Of a DNA stretch of 64,000 bases, positions 36,823 to 45,020 are shown in pieces; position 1 is the stretch's first letter, and each line of letters opens with the position of its first letter. A program made the position numbers and the translations under genes. The stretch is from Lachnospiraceae bacterium (GTDB taxonomy: Bacteria; Bacillota; Clostridia; Lachnospirales; Lachnospiraceae): contig JAAWRC010000005.1 in the NCBI GenBank assembly GCA_022800815.1, positions 39,281 through 103,280 on the forward strand, written 5' to 3'. The notes under the pieces are model-generated. The model saw nothing but the letters and a program-made list of their open reading frames with translations. It ran no database searches and was not told where the DNA came from.

Positions 36823-36948
36823 TACGGCTTCTCCTCCGACGCTTTCTCATGCCTTTTAAAGCACACCTGTATATTTTAACATTTTAACGCTTTAAAGTCC
36901 AGCCCCAGCCCCTTACTTTTTTATAAATATTTTCCGGGGCGCATTCCG

Positions 36949-37665
36949 TCAAATCCTTCGGAGATAGTTCTGAAACCGCTCCAGATCTGTATTGACAATC
37001 AGCTCCTCCGGAAATCCAGTCCTCTCAAGGAGGGAGCGCGCTTCGTCGAAACGTCCCACGGAAGAAGGGAAGTGGGAATCCGTGTTGACGATGACCTCCT
37101 GGCCGTACCGCTCACAGAGCTTCAGGATTTCCCTGAGGTTGGGAACGGAATTTTTCCTGCAGGCACCGGGAGCCAGGGAACTGTTGTTGAGCTCGACGAG
37201 CACCCCGCACTCCCTCGCCCCTTTCACCATGGCCTCGTAGTCTATCTCGTAACGACCGTCGTCCGGATGCCCGACAATCCGCACATAAGGATTCTCCATG
37301 GCCTTGAGGAGGGTTCTCGTATTTTCCGCCTTCGTCCCCGGCCTCAGGCAAACCGTGTGAAGGCTGGCAATGCAAATATCCATCTTTTTCAAAAGACTCT
37401 TCTCCAAATCCAAAGTTCCTTTGTAGTCGATAACGTTCAGTTCCACACCCATAAGGAGCTTCACGCCGAACATCTCCCGGTCGATCACCTTGAAATTCCG
37501 GAAGTACATCTCGTGGGGAGCTCCGGGAAGCTTCGGCGCATGGTCCGTGATGGCGAGGAGCCTGAGCCCCGCCTCGGAGGCCGCCTTCGCCATCTCCGTC
37601 ACTGTCCCGTAGGCATGTCCGCTGGCAACGGTGTGGGTATGCGTATCCAAAAGAAATCTTTTCAT
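36949..37665 (-). CDS. PHP-domain phosphatase, YcdX-like
   Basis: 238 residues. LLDTHTHTVASGHAYGTVTE supplies the first metal His pair, LLAITDHAPKLPGAPHEMYF the next, then GVELNVI, ASLHTV, IVGHPDDGR and VNTDSHFPSSVG. The complete metal set of the trinuclear PHP fold is present. YcdX-type proteins hydrolyse small phosphoesters. The ATG overlaps the stop of the upstream HAD gene (ATGA), so the two phosphatases are co-translated. Confidence 0.92.
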   Translation of the reverse strand: MKRFLLDTHTHTVASGHAYGTVTEMAKAASEAGLRLLAITDHAPKLPGAPHEMYFRNFKVIDREMFGVKLLMGVELNVIDYKGTLDLEKSLLKKMDICIASLHTVCLRPGTKAENTRTLLKAMENPYVRIVGHPDDGRYEIDYEAMVKGARECGVLVELNNSSLAPGACRKNSVPNLREILKLCERYGQEVIVNTDSHFPSSVGRFDEARSLLERTGFPEELIVNTDLERFQNYLRRI

Positions 37666-38483
37666 ATCCGTTCCTCCCCGAGTACAAATTTTTCGATCAC
37701 GGCGGCAACCCCGTCCTCTTCATTGGAACAGGTGACATAGTCCGCCTTTTCCCTGATCTCCTGACAGCCGTTTTCCATGGCAACCCCCAGGCCCGCCGCT
37801 TCATTCATGGGAATGTCGTTATCATAGTCCCCGCAGGAAACGGCTGCCTCCCGGGGTATGCCGAGATATTCCAGGGTCCTGAGAAGCCCGCTCCCCTTGT
37901 CGACGCCGGCCGGAAGGATCTCCAAATGATACGCCTCCGAACGAAACACGGCGAATTCCGGTCCGAGGGTCTCTCGCACGACGGGCTCCATCCGCAGGAT
38001 CTCCTCCTCTGTCCCCACCATCATCAGCTTGACGATGGGAAAAGTGATATAAGAGATGAGATCCGGGACCTCCTTCACTTTCATCCTGGTGTTCCTCGCC
38101 TCTCCCTGCACGTAAAGATCACCGCCGCTCTCGGTGATCACAAACTCTCCCTCGTAGGTCAGGATCGCCGTCCCATGTTCCCTCGCCAGCCGGACGATCG
38201 CAGGGATCTTCTCCGGCGGTATCCTCACGGAAAACTTTGCCTCTCCGTCCTTACAGTCCAAAAGTTCCCCTCCGTTGTAGGCCAGGATGTAGCCGCCCAT
38301 TTCAGGGAGAGAAAGTTCCCTCGCCACATGCCAGATGCCGTAACTGGGTCGTCCCGAAGACAGGACCACCGTACCGCCCCGCCGGATCATGGCTTCCACC
38401 GCCCGTTTTGTCCTCTCCGTGACCCTTTTGTCATCCGTTACGAGAGTTCCGTCCAAATCTGTCGCCAGCAATCTGTACCTCAT
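37662..38483 (-). CDS. Cof-type HAD-IIB family phosphatase
   Basis: 273 residues, GGAGG before the ATG at 38483. LLATDLDGTLVTDDKRVTER holds the DxD nucleophile, VVLSSGRPSYG motif II, and AAVSCGDYDNDIPMNEAAG motif IV, with the C2-type cap between. It dephosphorylates sugar phosphates or cofactors; substrate unknown. First gene of a two-gene operon with the PHP phosphatase, transcribed from 38766-38794 with a long leader. Confidence 0.92.
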   Translation of the reverse strand: MRYRLLATDLDGTLVTDDKRVTERTKRAVEAMIRRGGTVVLSSGRPSYGIWHVARELSLPEMGGYILAYNGGELLDCKDGEAKFSVRIPPEKIPAIVRLAREHGTAILTYEGEFVITESGGDLYVQGEARNTRMKVKEVPDLISYITFPIVKLMMVGTEEEILRMEPVVRETLGPEFAVFRSEAYHLEILPAGVDKGSGLLRTLEYLGIPREAAVSCGDYDNDIPMNEAAGLGVAMENGCQEIREKADYVTCSNEEDGVAAVIEKFVLGEERI

Positions 38484-38591
38484 GATACCTCCGCCAAGAT
38501 CAATATACCCAAAAAGGCTGGACAGCCTCTTAAACCGCCCCGCCTTTTTGTGTTTTTCGCCTCGTCATTCCTTTTCTGTCTTTTGATGCAT

Positions 38592-38760
38592 ATCTTCTGT
38601 CGCCTTCGATGTCCGCTCCGCTGTCGCCTCTGATGTCTCCTTCGCTGCCTCCTACGATGTCCGCTTATGCTGTCCCCATGAAGCCCGCCTGGATGCATCT
38701 GTTCCGTCCGCACCGGTGCCTTCGTCCGAGTCCGCATTGATGTCGCCTGAGATGTCTGTA
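38592..38760. repeat. Degenerate 24-bp tandem repeats in the HAD leader
   Basis: Units begin GATGTC or GATGCA: GATGTCCGCTCCGCTGTCGC, GATGTCTCCTTCGCTGCCTC and GATGTCCGCTTATGCTGTCC are spaced 24 bp apart, with looser GATG units on either side. They lie in the 275-base untranslated leader of the HAD/PHP operon. The full gap 38484-38880 contains no credible gene. Confidence 0.5.
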
Positions 38761-38765
38761 CCCTG

Positions 38766-38794
38766 ACTATATCATGGCCTTTTTTAGAAATCAA
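38766..38794 (-). promoter_or_regulatory. Promoter of the HAD/PHP operon
   Basis: Minus-strand -35 TTGATT (38789-38794), 17-bp spacer, -10 TATAGT (38766-38771). The distance to the HAD ATG is about 275 bases. Confidence 0.6.
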
Positions 38795-38880
38795 GAGGGT
38801 TTTTTCCGTAAAAATACATTTCGGCACATTCACAAAAAACCGTTCTGCTTCCCCGTTTTTTCTCTGTGCATTTTGCATGC

Positions 38881-39939
38881 CTAACCGGGAAAGAGGTATT
38901 TGGCATAGGCCCGGAAGGCTCCCGGAAGAGCATAAACCTCCTGCGCCGTTTCGCTCTCCACAAAAAATCCGGCCTCCGTCCCCACATCTGCCTTTAACCG
39001 GATGAGATAGCCCTTCATCCGCCATTCCACATGGGAAAACACATGCTTTGCCTCCGGAAGCGGCTCCAAAAGCTCCACTTCCTCCTCTTTCACCCCCAGC
39101 CAGTCGAGGGCCTCGGCGGCTCCCAGATATCCCTCCGTCCCCGGAAGCTCATAGAGTCCGGCCAGAAGCCCTTTCTCCGGCCGCTTGCGGAGGAGCACCT
39201 GCCCGTTCCTCGAGATGGCAAAAATGGTCCTCTCCTGGATTGTCCTTGCCCTTTTGGGCGTCTTCACCGGGATCTCCTCCGTAAGCCCCTCCCGTCTGGC
39301 CAGGCAGAGCCCCTTCAGGGGACACTCCGCACAGTGCGGCATGCCGTTTGGCACACAGACGAGGGCTCCAATCTCCATCAAGGCCTGGTTGAAGGCGCCG
39401 GCCTCCTCCTTTGGCATGGTTTTCCGCAGGAGCTCCTCCATGTTCCGTTTCACCGACTGTTTCAGGATATCCTCCCTGGAAGCCAAAAGCCTGGATATTA
39501 CCCGCAGCACATTTCCGTCCACCGCCGGCTCCGGGATCCCGCAGGCGATGGAGACGATGGCCCCCGCCGTGTAACTTCCGATCCCCGGCAGAGAAAGAAG
39601 CTCCTCATAGGAAGCCGGAAGCTCCCCGCCGTAGCGGGCGAGGACTTCCCCGGCCGCCTTTTTTAAATTTCTGGCCCGGTTGTAATAGCCGAGCCCCTCC
39701 CACAGCTTTAAAAGCCTCTCCTCCGGCACCTCGGCCAGGGAGCGGATATCGGGAAGGGCCTCCAAAAACCGCAGATAGTAGCCCCTGACCGCCTCCACCC
39801 TGGTCTGCTGGAGCATGATCTCCGAGATCCACACGTGGTAGGGCGTGGGCTCCTCCCGCCAGGGCAGGACTCTGGCATTTTCCCGGAACCAGAAAAGAAG
39901 GGGAGGTACGGCCGCCCGCACCCGCTCTTCAGCCGGCAA
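38881..39939 (-). CDS. mutY: A/G-specific adenine glycosylase MutY
   Basis: 352 residues if started at the TTG at 39939, which has GGAGG eight bases upstream; no ATG is available except one far upstream inside ridA. Removes adenine mispaired with 8-oxoguanine. WISEIMLQQTRV has the catalytic Glu, the helix-hairpin-helix LPGIGSYTAGAI is followed by VDGNVLRV with the catalytic Asp, and four Cys (C-x7-C-x2-C-x5-C in CVPNGMPHCAECPLKGLC) bind the 4Fe-4S cluster; the first spacing is one longer than in E. coli. The C-terminal NUDIX-like domain (LLRKRPEKGLLAGLYELPG) reads 8-oxoG. Last gene of a thioesterase-cvfB-ridA-mutY run. Confidence 0.92.
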   Translation of the reverse strand: MPAEERVRAAVPPLLFWFRENARVLPWREEPTPYHVWISEIMLQQTRVEAVRGYYLRFLEALPDIRSLAEVPEERLLKLWEGLGYYNRARNLKKAAGEVLARYGGELPASYEELLSLPGIGSYTAGAIVSIACGIPEPAVDGNVLRVISRLLASREDILKQSVKRNMEELLRKTMPKEEAGAFNQALMEIGALVCVPNGMPHCAECPLKGLCLARREGLTEEIPVKTPKRARTIQERTIFAISRNGQVLLRKRPEKGLLAGLYELPGTEGYLGAAEALDWLGVKEEEVELLEPLPEAKHVFSHVEWRMKGYLIRLKADVGTEAGFFVESETAQEVYALPGAFRAYAKYLFPG

Positions 39940-40012
39940 AAGCTCCCCCTCCCGCTCATATACTTCCAGGTCTTCAAAAAGCCCACGCCCCTCACTGCCG
40001 GAATGCCGGGAA

Positions 40013-40387
40013 TTATTTTGCCGCAATGGCCTCAACCTCCACCAGCACGTCCTTGGGCAGTCTCGCCACCTCGACACAGGCCCTGGCCGGACACTCGGAC
40101 TTAAAATATTCTGCGTAAACCGCATTGACCTTTGCGAAATCGTTCATATCTTTGATGAACACGGTGGTCTTGACCACGTCCTCCGGCTTTGCCCCGGCCG
40201 CCGCAAGGAGATTCACCACGTTCTCCATGGACTGTCTGGTCTGCGCCTCGATGCCCTCGGGGATCTCGCCCGTGGCCGGATCCACCGGGATCTGACCGGA
40301 TGCGAACACAAAGCCGTTGGCCTCTATGGCCTGGGAATAAGGCCCGATCGCCGCGGGCGCCTTGTCTGTGGAAATCACTTTTTTCAT
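40013..40387 (-). CDS. ridA: RidA family enamine/imine deaminase
   Basis: 124 residues. [46 protein letters not shown] and the C-terminal [20 protein letters not shown] with the conserved Arg and Glu are the full RidA signature. It hydrolyses reactive 2-aminoacrylate-type intermediates, protecting PLP enzymes. Six bases separate it from cvfB, so they share a transcript. Confidence 0.95.
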   Translation of the reverse strand: MKKVISTDKAPAAIGPYSQAIEANGFVFASGQIPVDPATGEIPEGIEAQTRQSMENVVNLLAAAGAKPEDVVKTTVFIKDMNDFAKVNAVYAEYFKSECPARACVEVARLPKDVLVEVEAIAAK

Positions 40388-40393
40388 GATACG

Positions 40394-41239
40394 TTACCTC
40401 CTGATCATTTCTATGGTGTCTGCTTTCGCATTTATCTGAATCTTCCCTTCCTTCAGGAGATGCCCCACCGCCCGCTTGAAGGCGTTTTTGCTGAGGCCCG
40501 TCTCCAGCCGGATCAGGTCCGAATCGGATTTGTCCGTGAAGGGCAGCTTCCCGCCGTAGTCTTCCATGAGGGAATACACTGCCTCTGCGTCTATGTTCAT
40601 CTGTTTGTAGGCTTTTTTCCGGACGCTAAGGACCAGCTTTCCGTCGTCCCGCACCCTGGCCACCCTGGCCTCCACCGTCCCGCCGGACTTGAGCTCCCGG
40701 TCAAGCTCCACCGCCGGGATCATTCCAAAGTATCTGCCGTCCACGGCCACGAAGCCGCCCAGCTCCCGGTTGATATCGTAAAGGATCCCCGTCACCGTAT
40801 CGTCCTTTTTATAAGGAGAGTCCGCTTTCAGGTAACGCTCCACCCGCATGGTGGCACAGAGCCTTCTGCTCTTGTCCAGGTAGAGAGCCACGTACACCTG
40901 CTCTCTCTTTTTCACCTTCCATTTCTGCTCCTTAAAAGGAAGGAACAGATCCCGCTCCAGGCCCCAGTCCAGAAAAGCGCCGATGTCTGCCGTCTCCGCC
41001 ACCGTGAGGACTCCCAGCTCTCCCAAAGTGAGAAGAGGCTCGTTCACCGTGGCGATCAGCCGGTCCTCGGAATCCTTGTAGAGAAACACCTCCAGCCAAT
41101 CCCCCGGCTCTGTCCCCTCCGGCACCTGTCTTTTGGGGAGGAGGACCCCGGTCTCCGCCCCCTCACTCTCCCCCAGGTACACACCGTTCTCCCGCTTCCG
41201 GAGCACTTTCAGGGTCTGCTTTCTTCCTAATTCCATCAT
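40394..41239 (-). CDS. CvfB-family S1-like RNA-binding protein
   Basis: 281 residues from ATG ATG at 41239, with GAGGA seven bases upstream; the frame extends 16 codons further without a ribosome site. Tandem S1-type OB folds (KRENGVYLGE ..., VYVALYLDKSRRLCATMRV, GILYDINRELGGFVAVDGRY) are followed by a winged helix (FTDKSDSDLIRLETGLSKNA). CvfB is a conserved RNA-binding regulator affecting virulence genes in staphylococci; its targets are not defined here. Confidence 0.9.
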   Translation of the reverse strand: MMELGRKQTLKVLRKRENGVYLGESEGAETGVLLPKRQVPEGTEPGDWLEVFLYKDSEDRLIATVNEPLLTLGELGVLTVAETADIGAFLDWGLERDLFLPFKEQKWKVKKREQVYVALYLDKSRRLCATMRVERYLKADSPYKKDDTVTGILYDINRELGGFVAVDGRYFGMIPAVELDRELKSGGTVEARVARVRDDGKLVLSVRKKAYKQMNIDAEAVYSLMEDYGGKLPFTDKSDSDLIRLETGLSKNAFKRAVGHLLKEGKIQINAKADTIEMIRR

Positions 41240-41311
41240 TTTTTTATCCTCTTCCTTGTGCGCCTTCTGGCACTTCTCGACAATCATGCAATCGCAGACC
41301 TTCCGGCCTCT

Positions 41312-42016
41312 TTACGGCCTTGCCTCCACCACCGCATATACCTGGCCCTTTGTGCCCTCGAGCACCACCATGTGGCGGTCCGCCCCATGGTATGCGGCCG
41401 GCACAATCCGATCCCCGTATTTGGCTGCATGCCGGTAGGCCACCCGAAGCTTTCGGATCCCGTTTGGCTCCGGAAGCCACTCCTCCGCCATCTCCACATA
41501 TTTGGCATTGTTCACGTGGCCGTTGGTATCAATCTGGGACCGTCTCACCGAAAAGGCCGGATACTCCGTGAGTCCTTCCGGGATCCGTATCTTCCTCCCC
41601 ACCTCCTCCATGGAAAGCGGAGGCTCCTTCCCGTAAACGGCCACGACCTCCTCCGTCACCCGCTCCGGCCGCCCCGTCTCCACATTCATGTAGACCCAGG
41701 TGGAGGCCGCCCGGACGAGGTCGTCCCCCGCCGGATCTTTGATCACGAAATTCCGGTAGCCGTACATGGCCTTGAAGCCGCTGGCCCAGGTGCCTATGGT
41801 GATCTCCTCCATGAGCTTCGGCCTTCTCCTGATCTCGATCTGCCAGGCGGAGAGGAACCAGGCCCGCCCCATCTGCTTCATGGCCTCCACGCCCACCCCC
41901 AGTTCCTCCGACTGGAAGGTACTGCAGTCCTGCATATAATGGACAGCGCTGCTGAGGCTTAAGATCCCGTCCTCCCCCGTCTCGCTGTATCTCACTCTGC
42001 TCTTAAAAGAATACAT
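41312..42016 (-). CDS. Acyl-ACP thioesterase
   Basis: 234 residues, GGGAG eight bases before the ATG at 42016. Double hotdog fold: the first half starts YSETGEDGILSLSSAVHYMQ and includes WFLSAWQIEIRRRPKL; the second contains QIDTNGHVNNAKYVEMAEEW with the catalytic Asn, His and Glu. It releases fatty acids from acyl carrier protein. First gene of the run that ends in mutY; its promoter overlaps the divergent one of the HAD gene. Confidence 0.92.
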   Translation of the reverse strand: MYSFKSRVRYSETGEDGILSLSSAVHYMQDCSTFQSEELGVGVEAMKQMGRAWFLSAWQIEIRRRPKLMEEITIGTWASGFKAMYGYRNFVIKDPAGDDLVRAASTWVYMNVETGRPERVTEEVVAVYGKEPPLSMEEVGRKIRIPEGLTEYPAFSVRRSQIDTNGHVNNAKYVEMAEEWLPEPNGIRKLRVAYRHAAKYGDRIVPAAYHGADRHMVVLEGTKGQVYAVVEARP

Positions 42017-42035
42017 CTGTTTTTCTCCCGGTGTC

Positions 42036-42064
42036 TTGACGGTGTTCGCTTTTCCGTCTATAAT
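42036..42064 (+). promoter_or_regulatory. Promoter of the plus-strand HAD gene
   Basis: -35 TTGACG (42036-42041), 17-bp spacer, -10 TATAAT (42059-42064), close to the sigma-A consensus. Transcription would start near 42071, inside the minus-strand promoter of the thioesterase operon. Confidence 0.8.
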
Positions 42065-42073
42065 TCTCTGGAC

Positions 42074-42082
42074 ATTATAGCA
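42074..42082 (-). promoter_or_regulatory. Extended -10 promoter of the thioesterase operon
   Basis: Minus strand TGC-TATAAT (the -10 is 42074-42079). The -35 region is poor. The start site near 42067 lies nearly on top of the plus-strand -10, so the two promoters point at each other. Confidence 0.6.
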
Positions 42083-42128
42083 CATCCAGACAGAAATTGC
42101 TCTTATTTTTTCATTTTCGGAGGATTTT

Positions 42129-42902
42129 ATGATTCGGCTCATCGCAAGCGACATGGACGGTACCATTTTAAGAGACGGGGCCCAGGCGCTCCCGCCCCGC
42201 ATCATCCCCATCCTGCACGGCCTGATCGGACGGGGCTTTCTCTTTACGGCGGCAAGTGGACGCCAATACGCCAATCTGCGGCGGCTGATGGGGCCCCTGG
42301 CCGACGATGTGGACTATGTCTGTGAGAACGGCGCCTTTGCGGTCCACAAGGGCGAGATCACCTACAAAGCCGCCCTGGACCGGGAGCTTGGCCGGGAGCT
42401 GATGGCGGACATTCTGGCCGTTCCCGACTGCGAGGTGCAGCTCTCCGGCGTGGACACCGCCTACATCCAGCCCAAAAGGCCCGCCTACACGGAGCATCTG
42501 AGAAATGTCCTGAAAAACAACATCACGGAGGTGGACGACATTTTCTCCACCTCCGAGGATTACATCAAGATCTCCGCCTACGTCCACGGGGACAGGACGG
42601 AAGAATATCTGGAACGGTTCAAAGCTCGGTGGGGCAGCCGCTTCACCCTGGCCTCCACCTGTCCCCACTGGATCGACTTCGTTCCGCCAAACATCCACAA
42701 GGGGCGTGCCTTGAAGGCCCTCCTGGATGTCCTTGGCATCCCGCAGGAGGAGGTAATGGCCTTCGGCGACAATTACAACGACCTGGAGATGCTTGCCTTA
42801 GCCGGGGAGAGCTACGCCGTCTCCACCGCAAAGCCGGAGGTCATCGCCGCCTGCCGCCACACCTGCAAGTACGTGGAGGACGTGCTGGAGAGGCTGCTCT
42901 GA
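42129..42902 (+). CDS. Cof-type HAD-IIB family phosphatase
   Basis: 257 residues. LIASDMDGTILRDGAQALPP has the DxD nucleophile, FLFTAASGRQYANL motif II and EEVMAFGDNYNDLEMLALAG motif IV; VPPNIHKGRALKALLDVLG carries the conserved Lys. A cytoplasmic phosphatase of unknown substrate. Monocistronic; a paralogue lies at 37662. Confidence 0.93.
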   Translation: MIRLIASDMDGTILRDGAQALPPRIIPILHGLIGRGFLFTAASGRQYANLRRLMGPLADDVDYVCENGAFAVHKGEITYKAALDRELGRELMADILAVPDCEVQLSGVDTAYIQPKRPAYTEHLRNVLKNNITEVDDIFSTSEDYIKISAYVHGDRTEEYLERFKARWGSRFTLASTCPHWIDFVPPNIHKGRALKALLDVLGIPQEEVMAFGDNYNDLEMLALAGESYAVSTAKPEVIAACRHTCKYVEDVLERLL

Positions 42903-42958
42903 CCCCTGGATGCCGCACTTTCCCATTAGGGAAACGCTGATTAAAACGTTTCCTTAGT

Positions 42959-43486
42959 TCAGGAAGTCTCCGTCCTGCGGACGGTTTCCAGCAGTAGAGC
43001 CAGGTACTTTTTGGCGGAAATATCATAGGAGCGCCGGATCATCCGGGCCATGGTCTCCTCCTCCGGCGTCTTCCCCTTCTTTTTACCCACCAGGAAGGCA
43101 AACAGCCTCATCATGGCCTTGGAGGCCGCACCCATCTGCTCATAGCGCAGTCCGCCCGGCAGGTAGAAGGCTTTTACCCCCTCCCCCGTCTCTTCCAGCT
43201 TTTCCAAAAACGCTTCGATCTGGGGGCTTCCCGCCGGGGAGGCCCCCACGGCAAACAAAAACTTCCGTTTCCCCTTCCACCCGGGCAGCATGTCCCGGAA
43301 CCATTTAAGCTTCTTCAGCCGTCCCCCATGGCACCAGCTCCCGAAGAGGACCGTGTCGTACCGGGAAAAGTCGACGGTATCCCGCTTCTCAAAAGGAACG
43401 CATCCGCAGGAAAGCTCCTCTGCCATCCACCGGGCGTACTCCCTGGTAAAGCCTGTCTTTGAATGATAAACGATCACCGGTCTCAT
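42959..43486 (-). CDS. Flavodoxin-domain protein (HemG-like Flavodoxin_5)
   Basis: 175 residues. VIVYHSKTGFTREYARWMAE is the FMN phosphate loop; YDTVLFGSWCHGGRLKKLKW and KRKFLFAVGASPAG fit the isoalloxazine-binding loops. The C-terminal third is basic and helical. It is co-translated with the TetR gene upstream (ATGA overlap). An FMN-dependent redox role under control of that repressor is likely; protoporphyrinogen oxidase is only a fold relative. Confidence 0.82.
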   Translation of the reverse strand: MRPVIVYHSKTGFTREYARWMAEELSCGCVPFEKRDTVDFSRYDTVLFGSWCHGGRLKKLKWFRDMLPGWKGKRKFLFAVGASPAGSPQIEAFLEKLEETGEGVKAFYLPGGLRYEQMGAASKAMMRLFAFLVGKKKGKTPEEETMARMIRRSYDISAKKYLALLLETVRRTETS

Positions 43487-44148
43487 CTCGTCTCCTCCTC
43501 CCGGAAAATGCGGTACAGTCCGGCAAACTGCCGGATATGGTTTCTGAGCGGCTCTTTCGCTTCCTCCAGACCGTCGCAGGTATGGAGCAGCAGGAACACC
43601 GGGCCGTAAAATTCCAGGGCTGCGGTATCCGGGTCTGTCTTCCGAAACTCTCCCCGCTCCATCAGCCCGGCGAACAGCCTGCTCTGGAAGGCCAGAGGAT
43701 AATCCCGGTAAAGGCTCCTGTAGATTTCCTCCGCCCTCTCATTTTCGTACTGGTTCACCACGAGAAGCCTGCGGAAGCGCACGTTCCAGGGGTCCTCAAA
43801 AAAATATCCGAAGGTGGAAAACAGAAGCTCCTCCAGACGCTCCGGCCCCGCATCCTGGTACATGGACACATCATCCCCCTGGGCAAAGGGCAGGCCGCAG
43901 GCCCGGAAATAAGCCTCCGCCCGCTCAAAACAGCAGGCCACGATGGTATCGAAAATATCCTGCTTATTCTTGAAATGATAGTACAGGGAACTCTCCCGGA
44001 TCCCTACCGCCCCGGCGATGTCCCGGACCGACACGGCCCCGTACCCCTTCTCCGAAAACAGCCGGAGAGCCGTCCCGACGATCCGCTCCCTCGTGGTCTG
44101 TGTCTCCGTCTTTTCCCGTGACTCTGTCTTTCCCGCTCTTCCCTCCAT
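43483..44148 (-). CDS. TetR-family transcriptional repressor
   Basis: 221 residues from the ATG at 44148 (GGGGAGG seven bases upstream); 24 more codons are open but include the operator region. TTRERIVGTALRLFSEKGYG then AVSVRDIAGAVGIRESSLYY and HFKNKQDIF is a canonical TetR helix-turn-helix; the remaining 150 residues form the ligand domain. The twin CTAAC...GTTAG sites around its own promoter indicate autorepression together with the flavodoxin gene. Confidence 0.93.
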   Translation of the reverse strand: MEGRAGKTESREKTETQTTRERIVGTALRLFSEKGYGAVSVRDIAGAVGIRESSLYYHFKNKQDIFDTIVACCFERAEAYFRACGLPFAQGDDVSMYQDAGPERLEELLFSTFGYFFEDPWNVRFRRLLVVNQYENERAEEIYRSLYRDYPLAFQSRLFAGLMERGEFRKTDPDTAALEFYGPVFLLLHTCDGLEEAKEPLRNHIRQFAGLYRIFREEETR

Positions 44149-44188
44149 TTTCTTCCCTCCCCGACATGATCCCCTCGGCGCAGCACAT

Positions 44189-44235
44189 CTAACAATCGTT
44201 AGGTTCATTATACCTAACAATCGTTAGTCTGTCAA
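44189..44235 (-). promoter_or_regulatory. TetR operon promoter with two identical operators
   Basis: Minus-strand -35 TTGACA (44230-44235), 17-bp spacer, -10 TATAAT (44207-44212), a full consensus promoter. One copy of CTAACAATCGTTAG lies in the spacer (44214-44227) and another downstream of the -10 (44189-44202). The repressor bound at both would block polymerase completely. Confidence 0.85.
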
Positions 44236-44353
44236 ATATTTTGTTCAACCTGTGCGGCAGGATGTTCCATCTGCCTATTGTCTGCCGCAAAGGTGGTTCC
44301 ACGACTGAGGCAAACAAGAATTCCAACCTCACGGGCGGCATTTTCCTGCATAC

Positions 44354-44385
44354 AAAAACACCGCACTGATCTCTCAGTGCGGTGT
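44354..44385 (-). terminator. Terminator downstream of tRNA-Gln
   Basis: Perfect 12-bp stem ACACCGCACTGA / TCAGTGCGGTGT with loop TCTC; on the minus strand a TTTTT tract follows. Eight bases past the tRNA 3' end. Confidence 0.88.
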
Positions 44386-44392
44386 CGTTTCG

Positions 44393-44464
44393 CTGGGCTA
44401 CAAGGATTCGAACCTTGAAATGCTGGAGTCAGAGTCCAGTGCCTTACCATTTGGCGATAGCCCA
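44393..44464 (-). tRNA. tRNA-Gln (anticodon CTG)
   Basis: 72 bases. Acceptor TGGGCTA / TAGCCCA with G discriminator, D arm GCC...GGC, anticodon stem CTGGA / TCCAG with loop CTCTGAC, T arm CAAGG-TTCGAAT-CCTTG. CCA is not encoded. Isolated gene. Confidence 0.96.
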
Positions 44465-44550
44465 CCGATGCATCTCTGCAACGAAATATAGTATACACGA
44501 AAGTCTCTGATTTGGCAAGCCCTTTTTTAAAATTTTTAAAAAATTTTTCC

Positions 44551-44790
44551 ACCTGTGCACTTGAAGATTTTCCATGTCTCCGGCAGGGAGCACCCGCTTT
44601 CACAGACACGTTGATTTTTTGATTTTGCTGCGCCGCCTATTGTCATCGTCCCGGCCCCCATCAAACCGGGGCGGCCATTCCGATGACGCTATGCTCGCAA
44701 AATCTGCAAAATCTGCCCATCGTCTGCTACAAGAGGCTGCTCCCTGCCGGAGACGGAATCCACTCTTTCAACCGCACAGATGGAAAATTT
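44551..44790. repeat. Nested long inverted repeat downstream of copA
   Basis: A perfect 17-bp pair, GTCTCCGGCAGGGAGCA (44576-44592) and its complement (44738-44754), encloses GATTTTGC/GCAAAATC, GTCATCG/CGATGAC and CCCGG/CCGGG pairs, so the whole can fold as one large stem. Outside it CTGTGC...TTGAA (44554-44565) can pair with TTCAA..GCACAG. The gap 44465-44810 has no credible gene. Confidence 0.5.
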
Positions 44791-44810
44791 TTTCCTTACG
44801 AGACGCCGGG

Positions 44811-45020
44811 TCACTGGATGGAGATCACCTTGTAATCCTGGTCCTCCACCGTCTTCTTCAACACCCCGTCGTCCAGTGCCTCGTTCAGGGTGACCACCGC
44901 CGTGCCGGTCTCGTGGCTGACCTCTGCTCCCGCCACTGCCGGAAGTGCCTCCAGGCATTTCTTCACCCTCGCCTCACAGTGCCCGCACATCATGCCTTCG
45001 ATTTTCATTGTCTTAACCAT
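44811..45020 (-). other. Possible internal start making free CopZ from the copA mRNA
   Basis: In-frame ATG at 45020 begins [19 protein letters not shown], a complete 69-residue copper chaperone-like HMA domain. AAGGAG (45030-45035) lies nine bases upstream, a proper ribosome site. Ribosomes could therefore make free CopZ as well as the fused pump. This is a prediction from the sequence. Confidence 0.5.

Noticed and set aside
38480..39025. 181-codon minus-strand ORF between mutY and the HAD gene
   Set aside because: It overlaps mutY in another frame, has no ribosome site and contains only repeat-derived Arg/Gln text.
44232..44609. 125-codon ORF covering tRNA-Gln on the same strand
   Set aside because: It runs through the tRNA and its terminator; no ribosome site and no homology recognised.
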